From Calditrichota bacterium (GTDB taxonomy: Bacteria; Electryoneota; RPQS01): 64,000 bases of DNA. The stretch spans positions 1,054,001 to 1,118,000 of the forward strand of contig JACJVZ010000001.1 of assembly GCA_020637445.1 (NCBI GenBank), read 5' to 3'. The translations under genes were made by a program, and so were the position numbers. Of this stretch, positions 51,832 through 61,045 are shown piece by piece. Every line of letters starts with the position of its first letter. The first letter of the stretch is position 1. Below the pieces are notes generated by a model, which had not been told where the DNA came from, did not search any database, and saw only the letters and a program-made list of their open reading frames with translations.

Positions 51832-53844
51832 ATGGCAGGAAAGGGCTATATTGGCGCCATGAGATCATTTGAATTAATGACCGACCTCAAGCCCCGAGGG
51901 GACCAGATTGAGGCGATTCAGCAGCTTGTTGGTGGTCTAAGGAGCGGCAAACGGTTCCAGACCCTCCTTGGTGTGACAGGATCTGGCAAGACCTTCACGA
52001 TGGCAAATGTGATACAGGCGGTTCAGAAACCGACTTTGATCATGAGTCACAACAAGACACTTGCGGCCCAATTGTTTGGAGAATTCAGGAGTTTTTTTCC
52101 GAACAACGCCGTTGAGTTCTTTATCTCATATTACGACTACTATCAGCCGGAAGCATACATTCCGACGTCGGACACGTACATCGAAAAGGATACCCAAGTC
52201 AACGAAGAGATCGATCGGCTAAGACTTCGCGCGACCTCTTCCCTGCTCGAGCGGAACGACGTGATTATTGTGGCCTCGGTCTCCTGTATTTACGGATTGG
52301 GGTCGCCCAAAGACTACAAAGACCTTTTGCTCTTGCTTGAAGTAGGCAAAGAGTACGCACGCCGCGATATTCTGTCGAGACTTGTCGAGATGCACTACAC
52401 TCGGAACGACGTAGAGTTTCCGCGCGGGACATTTCGCGTCAAAGGCGATGTTCTGGAAGTTCATCCGGCGTACGAAGAAACGGCTTTCCGGTTAGATTTC
52501 TTCGGGGACACGCTTGAATCGATTGTGCATTTCAAAATTTTGACCGGAGAGACTCTGGACAAACGGGACACATTGGCCATTTATCCAGCGAAGCACTTTG
52601 TGACAAGTCAGCCGAACTTGAAGCGCGCGATGATTTCGATTCAAGAAGAGCTTGAAGAACGCATCGAAGAGCTCCGCGGTATGAACAAGCTGATCGAAGC
52701 GCAGCGCATCGAACAGCGCACACGATACGATCTTGAGATGCTGCGGGAGGTCGGGTTTTGCAGCGGCGTGGAAAACTACTCCCGCCACATATCAGGGAGA
52801 AAACCGGGCGAAAGACCGGACACGTTGTTCGACTATTTTCCGCGGGATTTCCTGCTGATCGTAGATGAGTCACATGTCACAGTTCCGCAGATAGGGGGAA
52901 TGTACCGGGGCGACCGTGCGCGCAAAGTGAATCTCGTAGATTTTGGATTCAGGCTGCCTTCAGCATTCGACAACCGGCCGATGTATTTTCAGGAATGGGA
53001 AAACACGATTCAACAGTGCGTGTTTGTGAGTGCGACACCGGCAGACTACGAGATCGAAAAGAGCGAAGGTGTGCTTGTCGAGCAGATTATTCGTCCTACG
53101 GGATTGCTCGATCCCGAAATCGACGTACGACCTTCCAAGGGTCAAATCGACGATTTGTTAGGCGAGATCCGGGACACGGTCGACCGCGGTGAACGCACGC
53201 TGGTGCTCACATTGACAAAAAGAATGTCCGAACATTTGGCGGAATACCTTGAACAAATGTCGCTGCGCGTGAAGTATCTTCACAGTGAAATCGACTCGTT
53301 GGAACGGGTAGAGATACTGCGTGACTTGCGGCTGAAGAAATTTGACGTGCTGGTGGGAATCAACCTGTTGCGCGAGGGACTCGACTTGCCGGAAGTTTCT
53401 CTTGTGGCAATCTTGGACGCGGACAAAGAGGGCTTTTTACGAAGCGAGCGAAGTTTGTTGCAGATAGCGGGGCGTGCGGCACGCAACGCCAACGGTCGGG
53501 TGATATTTTACGCCGACAAGGTGACCGACTCCATGCGGAAAGTCATCGACGAAACGGCGCGCAGGCGTCAATTACAGATGGAATACAATGAGGCGCACGG
53601 AATCACTCCAGCATCGATTGTAAAGTCGATTGAAGACGTTCTGATGTCGACGACGGTGGCCGACGCGAAGATCAAGGAGATCATCGAGGACGGACAGACC
53701 GAATTTTTGTCGACCTTTGATCTCGAAGACTTGATCGGGCGGCTCGAAAAGGAGATGAAGCGAATGGCAAAGGCGCAACAATTCGAGAAAGCCGCGGAGC
53801 TTCGAGATGAAATAAACCGATTGAAAGAGCAGGTGCGCGGATGA
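51832..53844 (+). CDS. uvrB: excinuclease ABC subunit B
   Basis: 670 residues. ATP-dependent damage verification in nucleotide excision repair. Walker A LLGVTGSGKTFTMANV, beta-hairpin SYYDYYQPEAYIP, DEAD-type VDESHVTVPQ, the helicase motifs TLTKRMSEHLAEYL and LREGLDLPEVSLVAILDADKEG, and a C-terminal UVR motif MAKAQQFEKAAELRDEI that contacts UvrC. Start ATG 51832 or ATG 51859; the second gives a more typical UvrB N-terminus but both lack a strong ribosome-binding site (TTGCAA...TATATT upstream of 51859 could be a promoter). Confidence 0.97.
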   Translation: MAGKGYIGAMRSFELMTDLKPRGDQIEAIQQLVGGLRSGKRFQTLLGVTGSGKTFTMANVIQAVQKPTLIMSHNKTLAAQLFGEFRSFFPNNAVEFFISYYDYYQPEAYIPTSDTYIEKDTQVNEEIDRLRLRATSSLLERNDVIIVASVSCIYGLGSPKDYKDLLLLLEVGKEYARRDILSRLVEMHYTRNDVEFPRGTFRVKGDVLEVHPAYEETAFRLDFFGDTLESIVHFKILTGETLDKRDTLAIYPAKHFVTSQPNLKRAMISIQEELEERIEELRGMNKLIEAQRIEQRTRYDLEMLREVGFCSGVENYSRHISGRKPGERPDTLFDYFPRDFLLIVDESHVTVPQIGGMYRGDRARKVNLVDFGFRLPSAFDNRPMYFQEWENTIQQCVFVSATPADYEIEKSEGVLVEQIIRPTGLLDPEIDVRPSKGQIDDLLGEIRDTVDRGERTLVLTLTKRMSEHLAEYLEQMSLRVKYLHSEIDSLERVEILRDLRLKKFDVLVGINLLREGLDLPEVSLVAILDADKEGFLRSERSLLQIAGRAARNANGRVIFYADKVTDSMRKVIDETARRRQLQMEYNEAHGITPASIVKSIEDVLMSTTVADAKIKEIIEDGQTEFLSTFDLEDLIGRLEKEMKRMAKAQQFEKAAELRDEINRLKEQVRG

Positions 53845-54551
53845 CAAAGTACGTGTTCATCTTGATATTGACGCTGCTGGTCGCTTCGTGCAAGAAGACG
53901 CCGACGAATTCTCTCGTTGAGCCGCCGCAAATCGAGGGCGTGTACGTCGGTTGGGGCTGGCCGGGAGGCAATGCCATGAACACCCGTCTTGAATTTGACT
54001 CGACATCGACAGGATGGCACGGAACAATTGTTTACGGCGGTGCAAGCACGACTTTGAATATCACTGAGATATCGGAGCATCAAGACACAATTCGATTCGA
54101 ATACTCGCGCGGTTCGACGTATCGTTATCTTGGAGTAGTATCGGGCGTCGCAATTACACTTCTCGTACTGGAACCTTCGGGGCATCCGTCCTACATACTC
54201 AACAAGGAATTGGGCGGGTACAACTTAAGCGGCGACTGGAACGGCTTGATGTACAGCCAATACTTGCAAACTACTCAACCCGCGGACTTGTATGTTGACC
54301 AGCAAGGCAGTCTCTACGACGGCGACGTGTTATCAAGTTTCGGATTTTATTCGTTACTCGGCGACATTTTGCAAGGCGGAAGCGAGGGATCGGGATTTTA
54401 CTTCAGCGGCGAAGCGGCGTTCAGCGGCACGGACTATCCGTTCCGCTTCGACGGACAGTTTGTAACACAAGACAGCATCTTTGGCACGTGGCAGGTATCA
54501 TTTTCGGGGGGTGGTGACGGCGGCACGTTTGGATTCGGAAGGAGCTTTTAG
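53841..54551 (+). CDS. hypothetical lipoprotein
   Basis: 236 residues. ATG 53841 overlaps the uvrB stop (ATGA). Signal peptide with lipobox LLVASC; the mature N-terminus CKKTPTNSLVEPPQIEG is followed by alternating beta strands typical of an outer-membrane beta-sandwich (WGWPGGNAMNTRLEFDS...GTIVYGG). No catalytic motif was recognised. Translationally coupled between uvrB and purD, with no evident functional link. Confidence 0.72.
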   Translation: MTKYVFILILTLLVASCKKTPTNSLVEPPQIEGVYVGWGWPGGNAMNTRLEFDSTSTGWHGTIVYGGASTTLNITEISEHQDTIRFEYSRGSTYRYLGVVSGVAITLLVLEPSGHPSYILNKELGGYNLSGDWNGLMYSQYLQTTQPADLYVDQQGSLYDGDVLSSFGFYSLLGDILQGGSEGSGFYFSGEAAFSGTDYPFRFDGQFVTQDSIFGTWQVSFSGGGDGGTFGFGRSF

Positions 54552-55817
54552 GTGAGAGTCGGCGTAATAGGAAGCGGAGGCCGCGAGCACGCACTGGTGT
54601 GGAAGCTCGCTCAAAGCAAACACGCACGCGAAGTTCACGCGCTGCCGGGAAATCCGGGCATGACGGGACTTGCGACTCTGCACGACGTGAAAAGCGACGC
54701 CGCAAGTCTGCTGAGCGCGATTCAAGACTTGAAGATTGAGTTCGTGGTAGTCGGCCCGGAGCAGCCGTTGGCGGAAGGACTGATCGACGAACTTGAAGCG
54801 AGGAAGATCGCGTGTTTCGGTCCCGTAAAGGCGGCGGCAAGACTTGAATCGTCGAAAGTGTTTTCAAAAGAATTGATGAAATCTTGCGGAGTCCCGACCG
54901 CGGATTTTCGAGTATTCGACGACTTTGAGCAGTTTGAAAAGTATGTTGTCGGGTCGCCACGTGCAAACGGGCGCGTGGTGAAAGCGGACGGATTGGCCGC
55001 TGGCAAGGGTGCTTTCGTGTGTGCAGACGATGCTGAAGCATTGGACACCGGGCGGAAGTTGCTGGTCGACCGATTGCTGGGGGAAGCCGGAGCGAGAGTT
55101 GTGGTAGAGGAAAAGCTGTCGGGACGCGAAGCCTCATTACATTTTTTGTGTGACGGCGAGAAGTTTCTTGCGCTGCCTCCGGCGCAGGATTACAAGCGCG
55201 CGTCCGACGGAGATTTTGGCCCGAACACGGGAGGCATGGGAACGTTTTGTCCGGCGCGCCACGTACGCGCGGAAACAATCGTCTACTCGGAAGCTGAAAT
55301 CGTCAAGCCCATATTGCATGCTCTCGACAAGCAGGGCGCGCCTTACCGCGGACTGCTTTATGTCGGATTAATGCTGACCGACAACGGTCCACAGGTCATT
55401 GAATTCAATTGCCGTTTTGGCGACCCGGAAACTCAAGTCATGCTGCCGTGTTTAGGATATGACCTGCTTGAGGCGATGGTCGAATGCAGCAAAGGCCTTC
55501 TCGAGCCTCAGAAGTACCCACGCGAAGCTACGGGGAACGCGGTGTGTGTCGTGTTGAGCGCCGAAGGTTATCCCGATTCGTACAAGAAAGGCTATCCGTT
55601 GAAACAAGTTGAGGCAAAAGGTTCTCAGATTTTGTTCTCTGCGGGAACTGCATTAAAAGACGGTGAGTGGGTGTCTTCGGGCGGTCGGGTGTTAAACGCG
55701 GTCGGCGTAGGAGAATCGATGAAAGCCGCGCGCGACGCAGCCTACGACCTTGCCAATGAAGCTATGGTGGATGGATTGCGGATGCGAGGTGATATCGCCT
55801 TGTCGGAGGTATCATGA
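54552..55817 (+). CDS. purD: phosphoribosylamine-glycine ligase
   Basis: 421 residues, ATP-grasp GAR synthetase, step two of purine synthesis. GTG start directly after the lipoprotein stop. Seen: MRVGVIGSGGREHALVWKL, GPEQPLAEGL, SKVFSKELMKSCGVPTADF, KADGLAAGKGAFVC, GTGGMGTF-like NTGGMGTFCPA, FNCRFGDPETQVMLPCL and VSSGGRVLNAVGVG. The next gene overlaps its stop by 4 bp. purM is elsewhere in the window. Confidence 0.97.
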   Translation: MRVGVIGSGGREHALVWKLAQSKHAREVHALPGNPGMTGLATLHDVKSDAASLLSAIQDLKIEFVVVGPEQPLAEGLIDELEARKIACFGPVKAAARLESSKVFSKELMKSCGVPTADFRVFDDFEQFEKYVVGSPRANGRVVKADGLAAGKGAFVCADDAEALDTGRKLLVDRLLGEAGARVVVEEKLSGREASLHFLCDGEKFLALPPAQDYKRASDGDFGPNTGGMGTFCPARHVRAETIVYSEAEIVKPILHALDKQGAPYRGLLYVGLMLTDNGPQVIEFNCRFGDPETQVMLPCLGYDLLEAMVECSKGLLEPQKYPREATGNAVCVVLSAEGYPDSYKKGYPLKQVEAKGSQILFSAGTALKDGEWVSSGGRVLNAVGVGESMKAARDAAYDLANEAMVDGLRMRGDIALSEVS

Positions 55818-56887
55818 GCAGTCTTGACCTTTTGATTGGCGAAAGCGACGCGCTGCGCGCGGTAAAGTCGCTGATTTTGCAAGCGGCTCCGACGGATATC
55901 AGCGTGCTGATTATAGGAGAAAGCGGAACGGGCAAAGAGCTTGTGTCGCGGTCAATTCACGAAAACTCGAAACGCAAGGACGGTCCGCTGCTGTTTGTGA
56001 ACTGCGGAGCAATTCCGCAGGGAATATTCGAGAGCGAAGTTTTTGGACACGAACGCGGCAGCTTTACGGGGGCAGACAAGCGGCGAACGGGCTACTTTGA
56101 ACAAGCACAAGGCGGCACACTTGTGCTGGATGAAATTGGCGAAATGCCGATGGAATCACAAGTAAAACTTTTGCGTGTACTCGAATCGCGGGAAGTTCTG
56201 CGAGTTGGATCGAGCAGTCCGACTCCGGTGGACGTTCGAGTATTAGCGGCGACAAATGTGGACTTGGCCGACGCGGTAGCGAAGGGCGAATTCCGGCACG
56301 ACTTGTATTTTAGACTTAAGGCGGTAACCATAAGTTTGCCGCCCTTGCGCGAGCGCATCGCAGATATTCCGCTGCTCGCGATTCAGTTTGCGCGCGAGTT
56401 CGCCGACCGAAACAAGCTGGCAACGCCGAGGTTTACAACGGACGCGCTCGAACTTCTGTCATCGCAGTATTGGCCGGGAAACGTCCGGGAGCTGAAGAAC
56501 ACAATAGAGTCCGTTTTGACCCTGAATCGTGGACTTTCAGTATTGCACAGCGAGCACTTCAGACCTCACTTGACCTCTCCCCGCGCCCTCCTCCCTGTCG
56601 TGGCGAGTCAGGGACCGCAAACAATCGGAAACGACTTGCTTTTGGCGACGTTGCTTGACGTGCGGCGCGAAGTCCGGGACCTGCGGGAGATGCTCGAGAC
56701 GGCAATCTCCTCATCGCAAGCGATCACTGAAGAACCGCTTCCGTCCAATCGTTTAACGGACATAGAACGGGAGCAAATTCAGAAGATGCTCGAGCAGAAT
56801 GGCGGCAACCGCCGCAAAACGGCACGTGATTTGGGAATCGGTGAACGGACTCTTTATCGAAAGCTCAAGGAGTACAATCTTGGCTAA
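55814..56887 (+). CDS. sigma-54-dependent transcriptional regulator lacking an N-terminal sensor
   Basis: 357 residues. The AAA+ domain fills most of the protein (about 10-230): IIGESGTGKELVSRSIH (Walker A), EVFGHERGSFTGADKR (the GAFTGA loop as GSFTGA), GGTLVLDEIGEM (Walker B) and RHDLYFRLKAVTISLPPLRER. A C-terminal Fis-type helix-turn-helix (about 325-357: MLEQNGGNRRKTARDLGIGERTLYRKL). No receiver, PAS or GAF domain, so its activity must be controlled by another protein or by level. GSFTGA is a tolerated variant of the sigma-54 contact loop. Coupled to purD and lptE. Confidence 0.9.
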   Translation: MSSLDLLIGESDALRAVKSLILQAAPTDISVLIIGESGTGKELVSRSIHENSKRKDGPLLFVNCGAIPQGIFESEVFGHERGSFTGADKRRTGYFEQAQGGTLVLDEIGEMPMESQVKLLRVLESREVLRVGSSSPTPVDVRVLAATNVDLADAVAKGEFRHDLYFRLKAVTISLPPLRERIADIPLLAIQFAREFADRNKLATPRFTTDALELLSSQYWPGNVRELKNTIESVLTLNRGLSVLHSEHFRPHLTSPRALLPVVASQGPQTIGNDLLLATLLDVRREVRDLREMLETAISSSQAITEEPLPSNRLTDIEREQIQKMLEQNGGNRRKTARDLGIGERTLYRKLKEYNLG

Positions 56888-57365
56888 ATACACGGCGCTA
56901 TTGGCGTGCGCTTTGCTGCTGGGTTGTTATTCATTTCGCGGTCAAGTCGCGGGAGATATCAAGACGCTCGCGATCCCGACGTTTACGAACGAATCATCCG
57001 AATTTGGACTATCAGAAACGGTGACGGATGAGTTGATACGGGGATTCCAAAAAGACGGCACATTGCGGATCGTTCCGGACAATCAAGCCGACGCCGTGCT
57101 GGTGGGAACGCTGCTTGACGCCAAAGATGAGCCGTACACGGCGCGCAGCGGCACGGAAATCACTGTTGAAGAATACCGGTTTTCGATGACGTGCCGGATC
57201 GAATTGGTGATACGCGAAACGGGAGAAACGAAGTGGACGCAGAATTTTCCGGCGTGGGCAATTTATCCCTACGGCGGCGACTTGGCGAGCCGGGAACAGG
57301 CCGTTACGGAAGCAACGACGAAACTCGTGGAAGACCTGCTGAATAAGATTGTCGGGAGTTGGTAG
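56880..57365 (+). CDS. lptE: LptE-like LPS-assembly lipoprotein
   Basis: 161 residues, start TTG 56880 with AAGGAG 7 nt upstream; it overlaps the regulator stop by 8 bp. Signal peptide with lipobox LLLGC. The mature protein has the LptE/RlpB pattern (YSFRGQVAGDIKTLAIPTFTNESSEFGLSETVTDELIRGFQKDGTLRIV) with a two-strand, helix, beta arrangement; LptE plugs the LptD barrel that inserts LPS in the outer membrane. A longer upstream frame starting near 56799 belongs to the regulator gene. No lptD is in the window, so the function is inferred from sequence alone. Confidence 0.75.
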   Translation: MAKYTALLACALLLGCYSFRGQVAGDIKTLAIPTFTNESSEFGLSETVTDELIRGFQKDGTLRIVPDNQADAVLVGTLLDAKDEPYTARSGTEITVEEYRFSMTCRIELVIRETGETKWTQNFPAWAIYPYGGDLASREQAVTEATTKLVEDLLNKIVGSW

Positions 57366-58000
57366 TGGAACAGATAGAATTGAACGAAACTACATATGAT
57401 TCATGCGTGGAACGAATGTGCCGCGCCGTAATGGACGGCGAGTTGATAGCCTTTCCGACAGATACGGTTTATGGACTTGGCGGCACCGCGTTTAGCCGCA
57501 AGGTTCTTGAGAAACTCTTGACGGTCAAGCCCGACCGGAATTCCAAGCCGACTGCAATATTGATGGATAGTCTGATTCGTCTGAGTCAATTCGGCGGCGA
57601 CGTCCCCGGCCCGAAGATTGTCAAATTATCTGAAATGTACTGGCCGGGACCGCTAACCATGATTTGGCATGTTTCGTCCACGATTCCCGAGGAATTTCAC
57701 GGCAAAGACAAGACTTTGGGATACAGAATCCCCAATTCGGAGTTCTTATTAGAAGTGATGCGCCGGACCGAACGTCCTCTTTGGGCAACGAGCGCGAATC
57801 TGCCCGGGCGGCCGGCGCCACGGCTTTTTAGCGAGCTGGATCCGATGGTTGTGGATGCATGTGATTTGGTGATTAAGACGAAGAGCCTGCTTTTGGGAAA
57901 ATCATCGAGCGTCGTGGACGTGCGCGGCAAGCATGCTGTCGTGCTTCGCGAAGGCGCCGTGCTTGAGTCTGACATCGAAAAAATTTGGAAAAAAGCATAG
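57365..58000 (+). CDS. tsaC: L-threonylcarbamoyladenylate synthase (TsaC/Sua5/YrdC)
   Basis: 211 residues from GTG 57365 (TAGTG overlap with lptE; GGGAG upstream). Makes threonylcarbamoyl-AMP from threonine, bicarbonate and ATP for the t6A37 tRNA modification. YrdC fold: GELIAFPTDTVYGLG, KPDRNSKPTAILM, YWPGPLTMIW, LGYRIPN, PLWATSANLPG and SSSVVDVRG. TsaD, which uses its product, is encoded at 43 kb. Confidence 0.94.
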   Translation: MEQIELNETTYDSCVERMCRAVMDGELIAFPTDTVYGLGGTAFSRKVLEKLLTVKPDRNSKPTAILMDSLIRLSQFGGDVPGPKIVKLSEMYWPGPLTMIWHVSSTIPEEFHGKDKTLGYRIPNSEFLLEVMRRTERPLWATSANLPGRPAPRLFSELDPMVVDACDLVIKTKSLLLGKSSSVVDVRGKHAVVLREGAVLESDIEKIWKKA

Positions 58001-58016
58001 TTGGACGGGAGGTCCA

Positions 58017-58916
58017 TTGAGCAAATACACACGTTTGATTCTTGCGCTGTTGGCATTGCTGTGTGTAACAGGGTATTCGTTTGCGGACGACGATGACATT
58101 GCGGATTCGAGCGCGACGTTTTCCGTACGCAAGGATTCGGTTGGAATTCCGTCCGTCATACCGTTTTCTATCGGTGAGAAGATGGTTTACCACGTATCTT
58201 TCGGCGCAGTTCCGGCAGGCAAGGCAAAACTGGAAGTCATGGACACGGTGCTCGTGGATAGCCAATGGGCTTGGCGTGTGCAGTCCAGCGCGCGCTCAGC
58301 CAAGGGATTTGATTGGGTATTTAAGGTGCGCGACACAATCACAACTTGGATTGACACGGACTCAATCTATAGCCATCGATTTCAGAAGCGCCTGATGGAA
58401 GGTTTCTATAAGGATGAGAAACTCGTCAAGTTCGAGCTTGCTGACAGCCTTGCTCGTTGGTGGGACGAAGGAAAAGAGAAGGATCCCAAGAAAGTCGAGC
58501 CGAGGGTACAGGACGTGTTGTCGGCTGGTTATCGAACGAGGACGTTTGATTTGAACGTCGGTGATACGATTTCAATTCGGACTCACGACGTGAAGAAAAC
58601 GTATGATTTGTTGGTGTTTGTGCTGGCTCGAGACACGATCCAGACACTTGCTGGAGAATTCGACTGTTTTGTGTGCGAACCTGTCTTGAAAAGCGGCGGG
58701 TTGTTTCAGAAGGAACGCAAGGCACATGTGTATGTTTGGGTGACCGCGGACGAGCGGAGGATTCCCGTGGTCATGTCTTCAAAGGTCTCTTTTGGGTCAT
58801 TTACGGTTGAATTAGAGGAATATGAAGCGGGAATCGGGAAGTCAGGAATCACGGAAGCAGAGCGCTTGAAGGCCAGAGAGGGCGGCCGTCCTGACCTTGG
58901 GGTGTTCTCTCCTTAG
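58017..58916 (+). CDS. DUF3108 family secreted protein
   Basis: 299 residues from TTG 58017, preceded by GGGAGGT at 4-5 nt. A signal peptide ends near YSFA-DDDD. The mature part has the DUF3108 shape: FSIGEKMVYHVSFGAVPAGKAKLEVMD, SARSAKGFDWVFKVRDTITTWID and a C-terminal beta-rich region YVWVTADERRIPVVMSSKVSFGSFTVEL. The family is common in Gram-negative bacteria and probably resides in the periplasm; no biochemical role is known. Last gene of the uvrB-to-DUF3108 run, ending at a hairpin. Confidence 0.85.
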   Translation: MSKYTRLILALLALLCVTGYSFADDDDIADSSATFSVRKDSVGIPSVIPFSIGEKMVYHVSFGAVPAGKAKLEVMDTVLVDSQWAWRVQSSARSAKGFDWVFKVRDTITTWIDTDSIYSHRFQKRLMEGFYKDEKLVKFELADSLARWWDEGKEKDPKKVEPRVQDVLSAGYRTRTFDLNVGDTISIRTHDVKKTYDLLVFVLARDTIQTLAGEFDCFVCEPVLKSGGLFQKERKAHVYVWVTADERRIPVVMSSKVSFGSFTVELEEYEAGIGKSGITEAERLKAREGGRPDLGVFSP

Positions 58917-58952
58917 CCCAAGAAACACAAAAGTTTATATTTTTATCCATAA

Positions 58953-58984
58953 TTCGCACCCGTATCCAGCGGGTGCGAACTATT
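58953..58984 (+). terminator. terminator of the DUF3108 gene run
   Basis: 10-bp perfect stem TTCGCACCCG (58953-58962) / CGGGTGCGAA (58970-58979), loop TATCCAG, then CTATTTTC. Confidence 0.75.
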
Positions 58985-59157
58985 TTCGAAAAGTCCCTTT
59001 CTGAGCTTGACTAAGAGGGTGTAAATCGTTAATTTCTCGAAATATCTTACGCAGGAACCTGTTTTTTCGTCCCGCTCGGTTCCCCACCTTCCACATTCCA
59101 AAGTTCGGAGTTAGACTTGTTATCAGTGTACCTACCCTTCCCCAAGGACGGAGGCGT

Positions 59158-60399
59158 ATGCTCCTAAGAACTCTATCCACAACCGCCATATTGCTGTTGG
59201 GTTGCCTTGCTGCGTGGGCGCAGTCGGACTCGACGATCGTCATACAAGGCGCGGGGGCCGCCCCGACCAATGTGACTGTGACGGACGTTCCCAACGACGG
59301 GGGCGAAGCACTTCATGTAGAATGGACTCCGACCACACAGGTCGGATTTCACATTTTAAGGTACGCCGTCATGGGCTCGCCGAGCTTGGACGGACCATTT
59401 GTGACGATGCTTGAAACGGACAGCAAGACGACCTCGGGAGAGATCAACTCAACCAAAGATTGGAAGGTTGAGCCGGACAAGCAGTTTTGGGTCAAAGTAG
59501 TGGCTTTTGACTCGACGACGATTGCGGTTACCGATTCGACAACGTCGGATTCGGTGACGGTGAAGTTCGAAAAACGGCTGCGGATGAGCGAGTCACCGGT
59601 AATCGGACCGACAACTGCCTACGCCTCTTGGTTCAACTGGAATCGCACCAACATTCTGTTGATGGTCGGGCTTTTTTATGTGCTTGTGCTTTTCATGGTG
59701 CGACGGGCCAAATCAGGCGCCAACCTCTGGTTTCGCAAGATTGCGGGCATTGACGCGATTGACGAAGCGATTGGGCGTGCGACGGAACTTGGCAAGCCTG
59801 TCCTCTATGTTCCTGGCACGCAGAATATCGAAAACATTCAAACGATTGCCTCGATCCAGCTTTTAACCTCAGTTGCGACCAAGGCCGCGAATTACGATAT
59901 TCCGATTATCGTGCCGCTGAACCGCGCCTTTATGGTCACGGTGGCTGAAGAGGCCGTCAAGCAGGGATTCTTGAACGCCGGCCGTCCCGATGCTTACATG
60001 CGCGACAACGTCCGCTATTTATCGGACGAGCAATTCGCGTTTACGAGCGGCACGACTGGAATCATGATGCGCGAGAAGACGGCAGCGCATTTCTATCTCG
60101 GTGCGTTCTACGCCGAATCACTGATTTTGTCCGAAGTAGGATTCACGTCAGGTGCAATCCAGATCGCGGGAACGGCGAATACGCACCAGTTGCCATTCTT
60201 CGTCGTGGCTTGTGACTATACGCTGATCGGCGAGGAATATTTTGCGACGAGCGCACTGGTTACGCGCGATTTAGAGATGATGGGCACGCTAAAAGCGACG
60301 GACTTCATGAAGGGATTCATCATACTCTGTCTGCTGGCCTCGATGGTTCTTGAATTTTTCGACGTGCAGTTTCTGCGCAGCTGGTTTCAAGTCATTTAG
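59158..60399 (+). CDS. DUF6754-like membrane protein (first gene of a four-gene membrane operon)
   Basis: 413 residues from ATG 59158 with GGAGG 4 nt upstream. A signal peptide or lipoprotein-like start (LLLGCLAAWAQ) is followed by one Fn3-like extracellular domain (about 35-140: ALHVEWTPTTQVGFHILRYAV), a transmembrane helix (about 161-178), a large cytoplasmic domain (about 180-385) rich in short helices and beta strands (LYVPGTQNIENIQTIASIQLLTSVATKAANYDIPIIVPLNR) and a C-terminal membrane helix. The cytoplasmic part resembles the family annotated as DUF6754 in FCB-type and other bacteria. Its function is not known; it starts a tight operon with three other membrane proteins. Confidence 0.8.
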   Translation: MLLRTLSTTAILLLGCLAAWAQSDSTIVIQGAGAAPTNVTVTDVPNDGGEALHVEWTPTTQVGFHILRYAVMGSPSLDGPFVTMLETDSKTTSGEINSTKDWKVEPDKQFWVKVVAFDSTTIAVTDSTTSDSVTVKFEKRLRMSESPVIGPTTAYASWFNWNRTNILLMVGLFYVLVLFMVRRAKSGANLWFRKIAGIDAIDEAIGRATELGKPVLYVPGTQNIENIQTIASIQLLTSVATKAANYDIPIIVPLNRAFMVTVAEEAVKQGFLNAGRPDAYMRDNVRYLSDEQFAFTSGTTGIMMREKTAAHFYLGAFYAESLILSEVGFTSGAIQIAGTANTHQLPFFVVACDYTLIGEEYFATSALVTRDLEMMGTLKATDFMKGFIILCLLASMVLEFFDVQFLRSWFQVI

Positions 60400-60413
60400 C
60401 GGGAACATACACG

Positions 60414-61037
60414 ATGAAAAGAGAAATACCTATACTCATAACGCTGATTTTCGGCGTATTCATGATCGTCCAGTTTTTTATTCCGCATCCGGTGGTGAAT
60501 GACATTGCGAACCGGTTGCAGAATTGGGCGATCATTGTGATTGCATTTTCCTACGTGCTTGGCTCGGCGAATATTTTGCGCATCAACGGGGAATTGGTAT
60601 ATCGCCGCGGACCGGGATGGATGTACAAGTTAGTACTTGTGATCGCGTTTTTCATGATGCTGATTCCGGGAATGAGCGGCGGGATTGCGGAAGGTTCGTG
60701 GGCAAACGACAAGTTGTTCACTTATACGTATGTGCCGCTGGCCTCGACGATGTACGCGTCGTTGGCATTTTTTATCGCGTCGGCGGCGTTCCGCGCATTC
60801 CGCGTGCGAACGTGGCAGGCGTCGGTGCTTGCCATCACGGCGGTGGTGGTGATGTTGGGCCGAATCCCGATCAGCCATTTCATTTGGGAAGACCTGCCCA
60901 ACGTCGTGGATTGGGTGATGAATGTGCCGAATGCTGTTGCGCAGCGCGGTATTTTGATAGGGGCGGCACTTGGCGCCATCGCCACGGGTCTCAAGGTGAT
61001 CCTTGGCATTGAACGCAGTTATCTTGGACGGGAGTAA
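60414..61037 (+). CDS. six-helix integral membrane protein, unknown
   Basis: 207 residues. Six predicted transmembrane helices: about 5-23, 38-55, 70-87, 113-130, 135-151 and 180-199. No known motif was recognised. A conserved-looking RRGPGWMYKLV loop follows helix 2. Starts 14 bp after the first gene of the operon and precedes the third by 8 bp. Probably a subunit of the same complex. Confidence 0.75.
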   Translation: MKREIPILITLIFGVFMIVQFFIPHPVVNDIANRLQNWAIIVIAFSYVLGSANILRINGELVYRRGPGWMYKLVLVIAFFMMLIPGMSGGIAEGSWANDKLFTYTYVPLASTMYASLAFFIASAAFRAFRVRTWQASVLAITAVVVMLGRIPISHFIWEDLPNVVDWVMNVPNAVAQRGILIGAALGAIATGLKVILGIERSYLGRE

Positions 61038-61045
61038 GCGAGTAC

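Noticed and set aside
54421..55278. Minus-strand frame of 285 residues opposite purD
   Set aside because: Antisense of a complete purD; Arg/Ser/Pro rich with no ribosome-binding site.
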